Shown here in pieces: positions 14,809-21,742 of a DNA stretch of 29,749 nt (position 1 is its first letter; the number at the start of each line of letters is the position of its first letter). Source of the stretch: a virus; the IMG/VR virus record IMGVR_UViG_3300050821_015002, positions 1-29,749 of that record. One strand, 5' to 3'. The notes under the pieces were generated by a model. That model worked only from the letters and a program-made list of their open reading frames with translations. It had not been told where the DNA came from and did not search any database. A program made the translations under genes and the position numbers.

Positions 14809-16111
14809 GGCTGATCTCCGTGGCTCTCGTCATACGGATGACGAGTTCTTGCGCGGATGCTAGCGCTGCAGGGTCTTTAAGCAGCTTCCGCACATTGATG
14901 CCGTCGGTAGGCACGTTGGGATTGGTGAGCGATACGCCTTGTTGAAGAGTAATGGCTTTGATTCTGTCGGGGCTTTCCAGCTGGTATGTCTCTGGATTCG
15001 TGATGCGACGCATCGACATCTCGATGGTTTCGGCTCTAAGTTCGCGCGAGCTCCCGCCTTGCTGGCCCATGGTGGTGAGACCAAGCGCCATGCGTTGCAG
15101 CTTCATGATGGTTTCGAGCACCTTCACGTACTTCTCGGGCTCTGCTTTGAGCTGTTCCCACTCGACACCGTCCTCGATGCCCTTGAGCTTCGCGAGAAGG
15201 CCTTCTGCCACGAGGTAGTGGTTGTCCTCGCAGGCCATAATGCGCTGTTCACGCTGTTTGGCTGCGTGAATAGCCCTCATCATGTCGAAACACTTAGAGC
15301 GGAGCCCCCAGTAGCGCTCGTGGAACCACTCCGTGAGCAACGTCATAGGAGCTTGGGTTTGGGTTTGGGTCAGCTTGGCCAACGAGCGCATCCCCGGAAG
15401 GGTGCAGTATTCGGTGAAGGCCGAGTATTCATCCTGAGTCTCCCAGCCGAACTTGCCCCACAAAGGGGATCCATCGGGTAGCGTTGGGTACCCTTCGGAG
15501 TAGTTGAGGGTGAGCTGGCTGTTGTCGAGATACTCCTCCATCAGCTTGTAGTCGGGGGGAGTTTGCGCGAAGATCGTCCAGTCGAGGAGATCGCTTCGGT
15601 AGATGAAGCGGGGGAGTTGGAATTCGTTGAGGGGAAGGTTTTTCGTGAGGTTGCGGACGAGATCGGCTCTCGATTCGATCTCGTTGAGCTTGATGTTGCG
15701 GAGGGCCCTAGGCAGATTCGGGTCGAAGTCTTCGTCCAGGAGGCTTTCGAGTTCTAGTGGGGGTGGGCTGCCATGGCTGGTGGCCGGCACCCCTAGTTCC
15801 CGCGACCCAGCAGCAGTAGCAGGGACTTCCGTGCTAGGGTCAGTTGTGGTCTCGTGGTGAGTTTCGGTTTCGCCTGAGAGCGGGAGTGTCGCGCCGCTGG
15901 GTGGGATGATTGTGCCCAAGCTACGTGGGGCTCTGGGGAGGGTCTCGCCATAGCGGGCCGTAGCCGCGCTCTCGAATGAGGTGAGACTCGTCACGAAGTC
16001 GTCACGCGCTTGGGCGTTTTCACTGACGTAGTCTTCCGCGCTCCGGATGTTCGTCGGCTTCGGACGGTTTTGGGCTATGAGCTTGTCAATGTCAGCAGGT
16101 TGGAGCTTCAT
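14777..16111 (-). CDS. First gene of the packaging operon (444 aa), TerS-position protein
   Basis: The protein lies first in the operon, in the place of the small terminase, but is large and I see no clear DNA-binding fold. Residues 1-130 are low-complexity with Pro/Thr/Ser/Glu; residues 130-330 contain conserved-looking aromatic stretches (DLLDWTIFAQTPPDYKL, LWGKFGWETQDEYSAF) and helices (HERYWGLRSKCFDMMRAI); the C-terminus has charged helices (LRAETIEMSMRRI). A packaging or DNA-recognition role is possible by position. SD is weak (AGCGGA). Confidence 0.65.
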   Translation of the reverse strand: MKLQPADIDKLIAQNRPKPTNIRSAEDYVSENAQARDDFVTSLTSFESAATARYGETLPRAPRSLGTIIPPSGATLPLSGETETHHETTTDPSTEVPATAAGSRELGVPATSHGSPPPLELESLLDEDFDPNLPRALRNIKLNEIESRADLVRNLTKNLPLNEFQLPRFIYRSDLLDWTIFAQTPPDYKLMEEYLDNSQLTLNYSEGYPTLPDGSPLWGKFGWETQDEYSAFTEYCTLPGMRSLAKLTQTQTQAPMTLLTEWFHERYWGLRSKCFDMMRAIHAAKQREQRIMACEDNHYLVAEGLLAKLKGIEDGVEWEQLKAEPEKYVKVLETIMKLQRMALGLTTMGQQGGSSRELRAETIEMSMRRITNPETYQLESPDRIKAITLQQGVSLTNPNVPTDGINVRKLLKDPAALASAQELVIRMTRATEISHANPNDSDDS

Positions 16112-16147
16112 GGTTGTCCGCTTAGCCTATTCGAATTGTATCCCCCA

Positions 16148-16176
16148 ATTATAGTATGTTGTTTGTGGCATGTCAA
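16148..16176 (-). promoter_or_regulatory. Perfect-consensus promoter for the packaging operon
   Basis: On the minus strand TTGACA (16171-16176) and TATAAT (16148-16153) are 17 bases apart, an exact sigma-70 consensus. The -10 lies about 37 bases before the 16111 start. TGACCAAAATTTGACC lies just upstream of -35 (16187-16202 region). Confidence 0.8.
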
Positions 16177-16185
16177 CACAATTAT

Positions 16186-16204
16186 TTTGGTCAAATTTTG
16201 GTCA
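16186..16204. promoter_or_regulatory. TGACC-type operator box
   Basis: Minus strand TTTGACCAAAATTTGACCA, the same double box seen at 6761, 9491 and 9604. It sits between the divergent packaging and 16305-gene promoters. Confidence 0.55.
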
Positions 16205-16248
16205 AAGAGCATGAACTGGCGCCCTTCATTTGACCAGAATTTAACATA

Positions 16249-16277
16249 TTGATTTATCATAATGTTTGATGTAAAAT
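16249..16277 (+). promoter_or_regulatory. Promoter for the DUF6884-like gene
   Basis: TTGATT (16249-16254), 17 bases, TAAAAT (16272-16277), with TTTGACCAGAATTTAAC upstream of -35. It is divergent from the packaging promoter. Confidence 0.6.
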
Positions 16278-16304
16278 CAGAAATACGATCGTTGGAGGAT
16301 GATT

Positions 16305-17759
16305 ATGAACGGTTTGATGCCTATGCCTATGTCGGACGCAGCAGCGCAAGTAGCTATCGAGCGAGCCCACGCGACTGGTGAATTGCTCTCGCCACCGCTC
16401 GAGGCTAGACACTTGACGTTCGACTTGATTACGTCGTGTGCGAGCTCGTTGACTGAGAGTCCCCGCATTCGCTGCTCGGACTTGCCGAAGCATCTCACTA
16501 TGGAGCAAGCTCTTAACGAGTGGCTGAAGTTGATAGACGCACATCGGGAGCCTAGAATTACGGCGCGAGAGCTCTATCGCGGTATGGGTTTCCAGACCCT
16601 GATGAAGACAATCGAGGCCTTTCGGCCTCAGAGAGTGGTGATCGTCTCAGGAGCGATGGGGTTCGTGGACATAGATGACTGGGTCGTGCCATACGATTTC
16701 TCGGCGACAACTAACATGCCCGAAAACATTCTGCTCTCCGTGACAGCCGAACCTTTCGTGACAACTGTTTGGTGGCGGATGCTCAACGCTGCTCGTCGTA
16801 GTCCACCGACTACTTCTCCCGTTCGCGAGATGGTTGAAGGGACGACCTCGGACTATGTGGTGATTGCATGTTCGAAAGCTGGGCTCAAGTACATCGCTGA
16901 GGATATACTCTCGATACCCTATAAGTTGCGTGATAAGGTTAGGATATTGCTCGCAGCTTCGAATCAGGGCTCAGTACCAGCACAGCTTCGCCCCATGATG
17001 CTTCCCTTCGAACGTTCCTTTATATCGCACCTGCCCGGCAATCGGAGCGATGGCAACCATCGAGCAGCCTATCAGTATCTCGAGATGATGACGCACAACC
17101 CTGAGTTTGCACGGCAAACCGTCTCTCAGCAGAGAGGGGTTTTTATCAATGTGCCAAGATTGGTAGGGGATATGCATTCGCACGATGAACACGTGCCATA
17201 TGGGCGTACCAAGGTGGATCTCGAGGCGTTTCTGCGTGAGAGGCCGCAATATCTCGGGTTGCCCTGGGAGCAAGCATTTATACTGTCGCGGCGCGAGCTC
17301 GGCGTTATTGGTGGTCGGTTACACTTTAGAGGGCTGCTTCGGAAGCTTCGCGAGGAGTTGGTTGTTGCACCAGTTGTGGGGGAGGATGCAACTTTGCAGG
17401 ATTCCGGCGCGGTCGAGGCACTTGCGGGCTTAGGGCTCACCACGACGGCTGCGTTCGATGGTAGCTCAGGGTCGGTTGACGACGAGGAGGAGGTCTTACG
17501 GTTGTGTCGGGTCTTTGTTTCGGCGGTGCGGAGTGCCAACCCCAGGGCTGTGTTTCAGGCCGCGGATGTCTGTAAGTGGGCAGGAGTGTATTGGAAGAGT
17601 CGCTACCCGCACGAGGTTACTGGTTTTGGGCCAGACTCAATATGGCCTACCACTTTCGATTCGCCTAAGAAGCTGGCACACTTACTTAAGGCCAATAAGG
17701 GGTTGCTAGGGCTCGTGGAGATCGGTTCAGGCTCATCCAAAGCCTACTGTCTAGCCTAA
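16305..17759 (+). CDS. DUF6884/YaaA-like protein with C-terminal winged-helix-like domain (484 aa)
   Basis: The second in-frame ATG is chosen because GGAGG lies 6 bases before it. Residues about 37-130 follow the DUF6884/YaaA pattern: LITSCASS, then ITARELYRGMGFQ (ARELY.G..F), then VVIVSGAMGFVDIDDWVVPY ending at the PYD site. Later parts are DYVVIACSKAGLKYIAEDI and LPFERSFISHL. The last 90 residues (VFQAADVCKWAGVYWKSRYP, KKLAHLLKANKGLLGLV) look like a winged-helix DNA-binding or primase-associated domain. DUF6884 relatives include members of 7-deazaguanine DNA-modification gene sets, so a link to DNA or nucleotide modification is possible but unproved. It stands alone, divergent from packaging genes. 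Confidence 0.6.
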   Translation: MNGLMPMPMSDAAAQVAIERAHATGELLSPPLEARHLTFDLITSCASSLTESPRIRCSDLPKHLTMEQALNEWLKLIDAHREPRITARELYRGMGFQTLMKTIEAFRPQRVVIVSGAMGFVDIDDWVVPYDFSATTNMPENILLSVTAEPFVTTVWWRMLNAARRSPPTTSPVREMVEGTTSDYVVIACSKAGLKYIAEDILSIPYKLRDKVRILLAASNQGSVPAQLRPMMLPFERSFISHLPGNRSDGNHRAAYQYLEMMTHNPEFARQTVSQQRGVFINVPRLVGDMHSHDEHVPYGRTKVDLEAFLRERPQYLGLPWEQAFILSRRELGVIGGRLHFRGLLRKLREELVVAPVVGEDATLQDSGAVEALAGLGLTTTAAFDGSSGSVDDEEEVLRLCRVFVSAVRSANPRAVFQAADVCKWAGVYWKSRYPHEVTGFGPDSIWPTTFDSPKKLAHLLKANKGLLGLVEIGSGSSKAYCLA

Positions 17760-17794
17760 CTGCCTATGCTATGCTAGGACATGGCCTATGGTAC

Positions 17795-17880
17795 AACGGT
17801 CAGATACCAAAATTTTGGGCGGAACTCCGCACGTCACAGTGTGCCTTGGTTCAAACGGTTAACTGGCAAAATTTTGGGAC
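17795..17880 (+). repeat. Two 59-bp-spaced repeats with CAAAATTTTGGG palindromes
   Basis: AACGGT followed by eight variable bases and CAAAATTTTGGG occurs at 17795-17819 and 17854-17878, exactly 59 bases apart. The first copy contains the full palindrome CCAAAATTTTGG. These probably are protein-binding sites ahead of the HTH gene at 18058. Confidence 0.6.
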
Positions 17881-17978
17881 GATACCCACACCCCGCTTTT
17901 TTGCGAAAAACAAAAAGTATTTCCTAAAATTTTTCAATTCACTATATAAATATTATATGACAAATAGCAAAATAATGC

Positions 17979-18007
17979 TTGATTTTTACCTAAAATCATT
18001 ATAGTAT
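17979..18007 (+). promoter_or_regulatory. Promoter candidate for HTH paralogue 1
   Basis: TTGATT (17979-17984), 17 bases, TAGTAT (18002-18007); a TATTAT overlaps three bases further. It lies in AT-rich sequence about 50 bases before the start, so chance matches are likelier here. Confidence 0.5.
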
Positions 18008-18057
18008 TATATTCATAGAAAGAATAGTCTTTCTATAATATAAAAAGAGGAAATCAA

Positions 18058-18276
18058 ATGTCTAATTATTCAGAGAATCTCAAGAAGAATCAAACAGTAA
18101 CTCAAAAGTCTATCACTTCTATGGAAGAAGATAGTTTACGTAGAATGACTACAGTAAGTGATCAAGTTAGATTTCTAGATAGAGAAGGATATCAAAGAAC
18201 TCAGATTAAAAATATCTTAGGTATTTCATATCAACACGTTAGAGGTATATTAGAAAGGCCTTTGAAGCGTAAGTAG
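18058..18276 (+). CDS. Small HTH protein, YQHV family paralogue 1 (72 aa)
   Basis: The product ends with a helix-turn-helix-like segment, QRTQIKNILGISYQHVRG, then ILERPLKRK. It aligns without gaps over all 72 residues with the gene at 18833 (33 of 72 identical by hand count, including MSNYS and LKKN at the N-terminus). Both are probably DNA-binding regulators. Codons are strongly AT-biased, unlike nearly all other genes here, pointing to separate origin. AAGAGGAAA lies about 6-10 bases before the ATG. A perfect terminator follows. Confidence 0.75.
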   Translation: MSNYSENLKKNQTVTQKSITSMEEDSLRRMTTVSDQVRFLDREGYQRTQIKNILGISYQHVRGILERPLKRK

Positions 18277-18288
18277 AATTTAATATAG

Positions 18289-18322
18289 AGACTCTATAGA
18301 GAAATCTATAGAGTCTTTCTTT
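18289..18322 (+). terminator. Rho-independent terminator after HTH paralogue 1
   Basis: A perfect 12-bp stem AGACTCTATAGA / TCTATAGAGTCT with a GAAA loop is followed by TTCTTTAATT. Confidence 0.85.
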
Positions 18323-18346
18323 AATTAGATAGAAGGACAAAGAAAA

Positions 18347-18487
18347 ATGTACAAAGTCAGGTTCGTACTAGGAGCCTTCGAAAGCGTTGAGAGCTTCCCT
18401 ACATACCTCGCCGCGCTCCGCCGTTGGCGCGAGCTCGAGAGTTACGCCTCGTCCGAGCGGTTGTACTTCGAAGGCGCGATCCTCTAG
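18347..18487 (+). CDS. Very small hypothetical protein (46 aa)
   Basis: ATG 18347 to TAG 18487, with AAGGA 9-10 bases before the start. The product (MYKVRFVLGAFESVESFPTY) is predicted mixed, with a helix (LAALRRWRELESYASSERLY). It sits between two terminators, so it needs its own promoter or read-through. No family recognised; GC content is back to the normal high level. Confidence 0.5.
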   Translation: MYKVRFVLGAFESVESFPTYLAALRRWRELESYASSERLYFEGAIL

Positions 18488-18495
18488 GTCGAACG

Positions 18496-18527
18496 GGAGG
18501 GAGTGAAAGCTCCCTCCTTCTTATTTT
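18496..18527 (+). terminator. Rho-independent terminator
   Basis: GGAGGGAG / CTCCCTCC, 8 bp, with a 6-base loop (TGAAAG), followed by TTCTTATTTT. Confidence 0.85.
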
Positions 18528-18832
18528 GCTTCGCAGGCCCGCGCAAACCGGGCGCCGCCGGCAAAATTTTCTACCGCTTTCCGCGTTTTGCGCGCTGCGA
18601 CCGCGCGGCTCTGTGATCGCCGGCAATACCAATTCCCAGTTTTTTATCGCGTACGCACGCGCGACCGTGAGACCGCTGAGAAGCGTCTCGCTAAGCTACA
18701 AGCTGTCGCCCCTAATATTTGCCCTAAGAACCGCCAAATAACCTCTAGTGGAACACAGGAAAATGATGTATTATATTATTATGAACCTAGAATAACCTAG
18801 GTTCATTAGTCCAACCGATAGGAAGTAACGAC
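18528..18832 (+). other. Non-coding leader of HTH paralogue 2, GC-rich then AT-rich
   Basis: The first 130 bases are very GC-rich (GCGCGC runs); the last 100 are AT-rich. TATTAT at 18769-18774 after AAATGATG resembles the -10 region at 24752, but its -35 (TAGTGG) is poor. The palindrome at 18781-18806 is annotated separately. A TTG-initiated frame at 18588-18800 (70 codons) crosses the promoter and palindrome and is not supported. Confidence 0.5.
18781..18806. promoter_or_regulatory. Perfect palindrome just after the -10, operator candidate
   Basis: ATGAACCTAG and CTAGGTTCAT are perfect inverted 10-base arms around AATAAC. It lies directly downstream of the TATTAT -10 and upstream of the 18833 HTH gene, where an autoregulator would bind. 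No T-run follows, so a terminator is less likely. Confidence 0.55.
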
Positions 18833-19051
18833 ATGTCAAACTATTCGAACAGTCTGAAGAAGAACAACCCCACCTTCCAGGTAACCCTGACGGACGAGAT
18901 GGAGGAGCACCTGATGCAGTGCACGACCATTTCCGATCAGATCCGGTTTCTCCACAGTCTCTCGTTCACGACTGGGCAGATCGCGAAGGTGCTCGACATC
19001 AAGTACCAGCACGCTAATAACGTGATCAACCGACCCTTGAAGCGCGGCTAG
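18833..19051 (+). CDS. Small HTH protein, YQHV family paralogue 2 (72 aa)
   Basis: The product shows the same 72-aa plan as the 18058 gene, with HTH segment TTGQIAKVLDIKYQHANN and C-terminal NRPLKRG. GGAAG lies 7 bases before the ATG. Composition is GC-normal, unlike paralogue 1. It is a likely transcription regulator; its target could be the palindrome in its own leader. No enzymatic motif. Confidence 0.75.
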   Translation: MSNYSNSLKKNNPTFQVTLTDEMEEHLMQCTTISDQIRFLHSLSFTTGQIAKVLDIKYQHANNVINRPLKRG

Positions 19052-19143
19052 TTCGGCGCCATAACAACAGGGGAGGAGCAGGGCAAACCTTGCTCCCCCT
19101 ACGTAGAGCGTTTCGATCATATCCAAGCGAGGAAGAACTAGTC

Positions 19144-19317
19144 ATGACCAAGCTTCTGAAGAAGGTCAGTAGATGGTACTTGGAGCTCACTCAGCCCGAG
19201 CCTGAGTACCACACGCTCGAACTCATCCGCGCGATGCGCCAACGTCAGTTTGCTCTTATGCTCCAGGAACAACGCAAGGAAATCCAACACCTGCGGCAGC
19301 GTCACCACCAGCACTAA
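19144..19317 (+). CDS. Small charged hypothetical protein (57 aa)
   Basis: ATG 19144 is preferred, with GAGGAAG 8 bases upstream, over an earlier in-frame start at 19090. The product is basic and helical (MTKLLKKVSRWYLELTQPEP) with a Gln/His/Arg-rich C-terminus (RKEIQHLRQRHHQH), which may bind nucleic acid or metal. No family recognised. Confidence 0.55.
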   Translation: MTKLLKKVSRWYLELTQPEPEYHTLELIRAMRQRQFALMLQEQRKEIQHLRQRHHQH

Positions 19318-19333
19318 CGGAAAGACAGAGCTA

Positions 19334-19435
19334 ATGACCATAACATGGACGCGCTTCGTACCGTGGAAGTACGAGTGTGACTACCGCCTAGCGTGGGCTG
19401 GGATCGCGCCTTGGTCCAACATCGTCTGGTGCTAG
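19334..19435 (+). CDS. Very small hypothetical protein (33 aa)
   Basis: ATG 19334 to TAG 19435 lies 16 bases after the previous stop and before a strong terminator. The product, MTITWTRFVPWKYECDYRLA, is Trp-rich (five Trp in 33 residues). A GGAAAGACAGAG stretch gives a modest SD. Confidence 0.45.
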   Translation: MTITWTRFVPWKYECDYRLAWAGIAPWSNIVWC

Positions 19436-19453
19436 GGAAGGAAGGAAGGAAGG

Positions 19454-19479
19454 AAAGGAGCTTCGGCTCCTTTCTTTTT
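19454..19479 (+). terminator. Rho-independent terminator with TTCG tetraloop
   Basis: AAAGGAGC / GCTCCTTT, 8 bp, closed by TTCG, followed by CTTTTT. Confidence 0.9.
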
Positions 19480-20082
19480 ACCTCCAGGAGGTCCTAGAGG
19501 GCATAGAGGGCAACAAGCTCCGCCGTACATACATTCGTACCGCCGCGAAACATAAGAAGGACAAAAATAGTTGTTCCCAATCGGGAGTACTTGATAAAAT
19601 CTGATAAAAATCGGGAGGCTATCTTTTTAACTCGTTGAAATCATTAAGAAAAAGTACTTCCCCTAGTATTATTAGTATTTTCGCTTCAAACTATTATAAA
19701 TCGCTTTTTGTAGGAACACTGTGCCTGTTCCTGGCCTACTGCTGTTTTGAAACTCTCTCTCTTTTACTCTACTAATACTAATCATACTAATATTCCTTAA
19801 TGAAATCAAAGAGTTATAAAGACATCCTTATAAAGAATACTAAGGCAACCTTTTATGAAAAACCAAAATCGAGAAGGGTCTTTGCTATGTCGGACAGCAC
19901 GGAATTCCCGTGGAGAATTCCTACCTCATCGGGATCTTCTGAAAATCGACAAAAGGAAACTAATCATACCACTTTTTCTGAATGATTTCAATAAGTTAAA
20001 CAAATACCCCCACGCCACACCCTTCTCAATCTTCGTTTTTTCAGAATTCCCGCCCCTGACGCCCTCAAAATTCTACCGGGTG
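19480..20082. other. About 600-bp gap, mostly AT-rich, with repeats (origin candidate)
   Basis: I find no convincing gene. AATCGGGAG occurs twice 30 bases apart (19579 and 19609), with TGATAAAA beside each. ACTAAT occurs three times at 19771, 19777 and 19786 and once inverted at 19671. A hairpin GGAACA/TGTTCC with outer GTAGG/CCTAC arms lies at 19710-19739. Two frames near 19800-20106 lack SD sequences and have atypical composition. Clustered repeats in AT-rich DNA can mark replication origins, but this is speculative. Confidence 0.4.
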
Positions 20083-20098
20083 ACCTTTATTTTGGCCG

Positions 20099-20128
20099 TT
20101 GATTGACTATTAGAACCTAATATATAAT
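20099..20128 (+). promoter_or_regulatory. Right-arm promoter 1
   Basis: TTGATT (20099-20104), 18 bases, TATAAT (20123-20128). It is preceded by ATTTTGGCCG and followed by AGAA, the right-arm family signature. Confidence 0.75.
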
Positions 20129-20169
20129 AGAATTGTAGAACCAAAAACAACCTAGTAAGGGAACAGTTC

Positions 20170-20382
20170 ATGAACACGAACACGATAACAGCTCAAGACG
20201 CCCCTCATGCAGAAACGATCAACCAACTCGCCCGTGATAACGCTTGGAGCGAGATTGGATTCGTTCACCCCTTGACAAACGCACTGCTCTACGCCAACTC
20301 GATCTGGGCGTTGAGCGAGTATTGGAAGCGTGAGGGTCTCTACAATCGCAACCTAGCATTCACCCACTACCTCGTGAAGTAA
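20170..20382 (+). CDS. Small hypothetical protein (70 aa)
   Basis: This is the first gene after right-arm promoter 1; AAGGGA lies 7 bases before the ATG. The product (MNTNTITAQDAPHAETINQL) is soluble with a helical middle rich in aromatic residues (NSIWALSEYWKREGLYNRNL). No family recognised. Confidence 0.65.
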   Translation: MNTNTITAQDAPHAETINQLARDNAWSEIGFVHPLTNALLYANSIWALSEYWKREGLYNRNLAFTHYLVK

Positions 20383-20395
20383 GCCGCCTCCAAAA

Positions 20396-20421
20396 CTGGA
20401 GAGGCAATCAAGCCTCTCCAG
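20396..20421 (+). other. Intercistronic 10-bp hairpin
   Basis: CTGGAGAGGC / GCCTCTCCAG form a perfect stem around AATCAA, with no T-run after it. GCCTCC at 20386-20391 could pair with the left arm instead, giving an alternative fold. It may stabilise, process or attenuate the transcript. Confidence 0.6.
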
Positions 20422-20439
20422 CACTAGGAACAAACGCTC

Positions 20440-20718
20440 ATGTTCATCATCTACGACGATCTTAACAAACCTCCGTTCCACGGTCGAAGCGCTCTCAACA
20501 TCAATCCTACTAAGGCTTACCTTAAGCACTACTCCAACTACCTCTTCCTGGAATTCATAACCAAGAGGAGCCAAGACCGAAGCGAACTCCATCAGGCGAG
20601 GAAGGAGCTTACGATCTGCGAACGTAAGCTTGCGTACTGGAAGAAAGTTCCAGGATGGGAAAGTGCTCGAGTAGCGACGGAAGTAGAGAAGCTCAAGAAG
20701 CAATGGGCTGGATCGTAG
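20440..20718 (+). CDS. Hypothetical protein with charged helical C-terminus (92 aa)
   Basis: The N-terminus is MFIIYDDLNKPPFHGRSALN; the C-terminal half reads HQARKELTICERKLAYWKK, a charged helical pattern seen in many phage and alphaproteobacterial hypothetical proteins. AGGA lies about 10 bases before the ATG, after the hairpin. No function known. Confidence 0.65.
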   Translation: MFIIYDDLNKPPFHGRSALNINPTKAYLKHYSNYLFLEFITKRSQDRSELHQARKELTICERKLAYWKKVPGWESARVATEVEKLKKQWAGS

Positions 20719-20779
20719 TAGATTAAACGTGGTGCCCGTTGGACCAAAAAATTCTAACGGGCGCCATCTATTTTGGCAC

Positions 20780-20809
20780 TTGATTGACCATCGATACCTA
20801 ATATATAAT
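20780..20809 (+). promoter_or_regulatory. Right-arm promoter 2
   Basis: TTGATT (20780-20785), 18 bases, TATAAT (20804-20809), with ATTTTGGCAC just upstream and AGAACATAATAACAAAA downstream. Confidence 0.8.
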
Positions 20810-20847
20810 AGAACATAATAACAAAAGTACCTAGGAAAGGCGCGATC

Positions 20848-21057
20848 ATGAAGAAAAGAACAATCGTAACGCAGAGCAAGTTCAGCGTATACCTACAGAA
20901 CGCGGATGGCGACGAGATCACGCTGGAGCTTACGCTGCCAGACGAAATCGACCACGAAGCTGCGGAAGACGACATCTGCGCGCATCTTCCCCAGCATTCG
21001 TTCCCAATCGTTCTGAATCAGGACGCTTGGATCCGCATCGTTAAGCATCGGAAGTAG
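20848..21057 (+). CDS. Small acidic hypothetical protein (69 aa)
   Basis: AAAGG lies 7 bases before the ATG. The product starts MKKRTIVTQSKFSVYLQNAD and continues with LTLPDEIDHEAAEDDICAHL. The N-terminus is basic and the middle acidic, a soluble protein. First gene of the promoter-2 operon (20848-22384). Confidence 0.65.
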   Translation: MKKRTIVTQSKFSVYLQNADGDEITLELTLPDEIDHEAAEDDICAHLPQHSFPIVLNQDAWIRIVKHRK

Positions 21058-21077
21058 GAAGGAAGGAAGCATATAAC

Positions 21078-21272
21078 ATGGCAAACCAGGTAACCAACCG
21101 TGAAGACGACGAAGGATCGGTATTGGAGCGCGTAATCGTTATGGCCTTCGAAGTCCACAAGGCGTTCACGATAACGCACGAGCAGCTACATGAAGCGCTG
21201 TGCAAAGCGATCCACGAGGGAGATCCCAGCGATCTTATTCAGCTCGGGAAAGACATCGTAGACATCAAGTAG
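21078..21272 (+). CDS. Small acidic helical hypothetical protein (64 aa)
   Basis: The start lies after a GGAAGGAAGGAAG purine run acting as SD. The product reads MANQVTNREDDEGSVLERVI, then helices (THEQLHEALCKAIHEGDPSD). Soluble; no recognised fold. Confidence 0.6.
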   Translation: MANQVTNREDDEGSVLERVIVMAFEVHKAFTITHEQLHEALCKAIHEGDPSDLIQLGKDIVDIK

Positions 21273-21282
21273 GAAGTAAGCT

Positions 21283-21504
21283 ATGACGCAGGAAGCCGAA
21301 GCGGCGGAAGAACTTCGCCAGTGGGTAAAGGAGCGTAAGGTGCAAGCCTTCGAATACCTGCGCCACATCGAGCGAGGTACTTACGAGCTGAAGCATATCG
21401 GCTACAAGACGTTCGAGGAGGCTGCACGTGACGCGATCAAGCGTGCAGCCAGCGAGATCGAGAAGAAGGTAGTTGCCTTCGAGCGTAAGTATCCAAACGA
21501 CTAG
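21283..21504 (+). CDS. Small helical hypothetical protein (73 aa)
   Basis: GGAAG lies 7 bases before the ATG. The product is almost all charged helix (AAEELRQWVKERKVQAFEYL, RAASEIEKKVVAFERKYP). It may be a coiled-coil adaptor or inhibitor; nothing decides it. Confidence 0.6.
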   Translation: MTQEAEAAEELRQWVKERKVQAFEYLRHIERGTYELKHIGYKTFEEAARDAIKRAASEIEKKVVAFERKYPND

Positions 21505-21519
21505 GAAGGAAAAGAAACG

Positions 21520-21741
21520 ATGGCATGGCGACGAGGCAGAAGCCTGAACGCTACGTACTACGACGACAACTTCGGGCACTACGAGATCAACGACGAGTCC
21601 GACGTCGAGTTCTATCATCAAGTGCAGAAGGAGAGCCGACGCAAGAAGTGTCAGGGGTGCGGCCAGATGGTAAGGCTGCGACCTGACTACGCATACTGCA
21701 ACGCGTGTGCAGACAGAGCCGAACGCGGAGGAGAGTACTGA
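21520..21741 (+). CDS. Small zinc-ribbon protein (73 aa)
   Basis: CQGCGQMVRLRPDYAYCNAC has two CxxC pairs 14 residues apart and fits a zinc ribbon. The C-terminal part (RLRPDYAYCNACADRAERG) recalls a small conserved hypothetical family in alphaproteobacterial genomes. The N-terminus is basic and aromatic. It probably binds nucleic acid or a protein partner; no enzyme motif. Confidence 0.65.
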   Translation: MAWRRGRSLNATYYDDNFGHYEINDESDVEFYHQVQKESRRKKCQGCGQMVRLRPDYAYCNACADRAERGGEY

Positions 21742-21742
21742 C

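Noticed and set aside
14939-15481. Plus-strand frame of 180 codons
   Set aside because: It runs antisense to the 444-aa packaging-operon gene and has no SD or promoter.
18588-18800. TTG-initiated frame of 70 codons
   Set aside because: It crosses the promoter-like box and palindrome of the 18833 gene and lacks an SD.
19436-19453. GGAAG repeats as a CRISPR or satellite
   Set aside because: A few simple purine units with no spacers, next to a terminator and like other SD-type purine runs in this phage.
19800-20106. Two overlapping plus-strand frames
   Set aside because: No SD, atypical composition, and they run into right-arm promoter 1.
20396-20421. Third hammerhead ribozyme
   Set aside because: The hairpin resembles a stem, but there is no CUGANGA and no GAAA in register.
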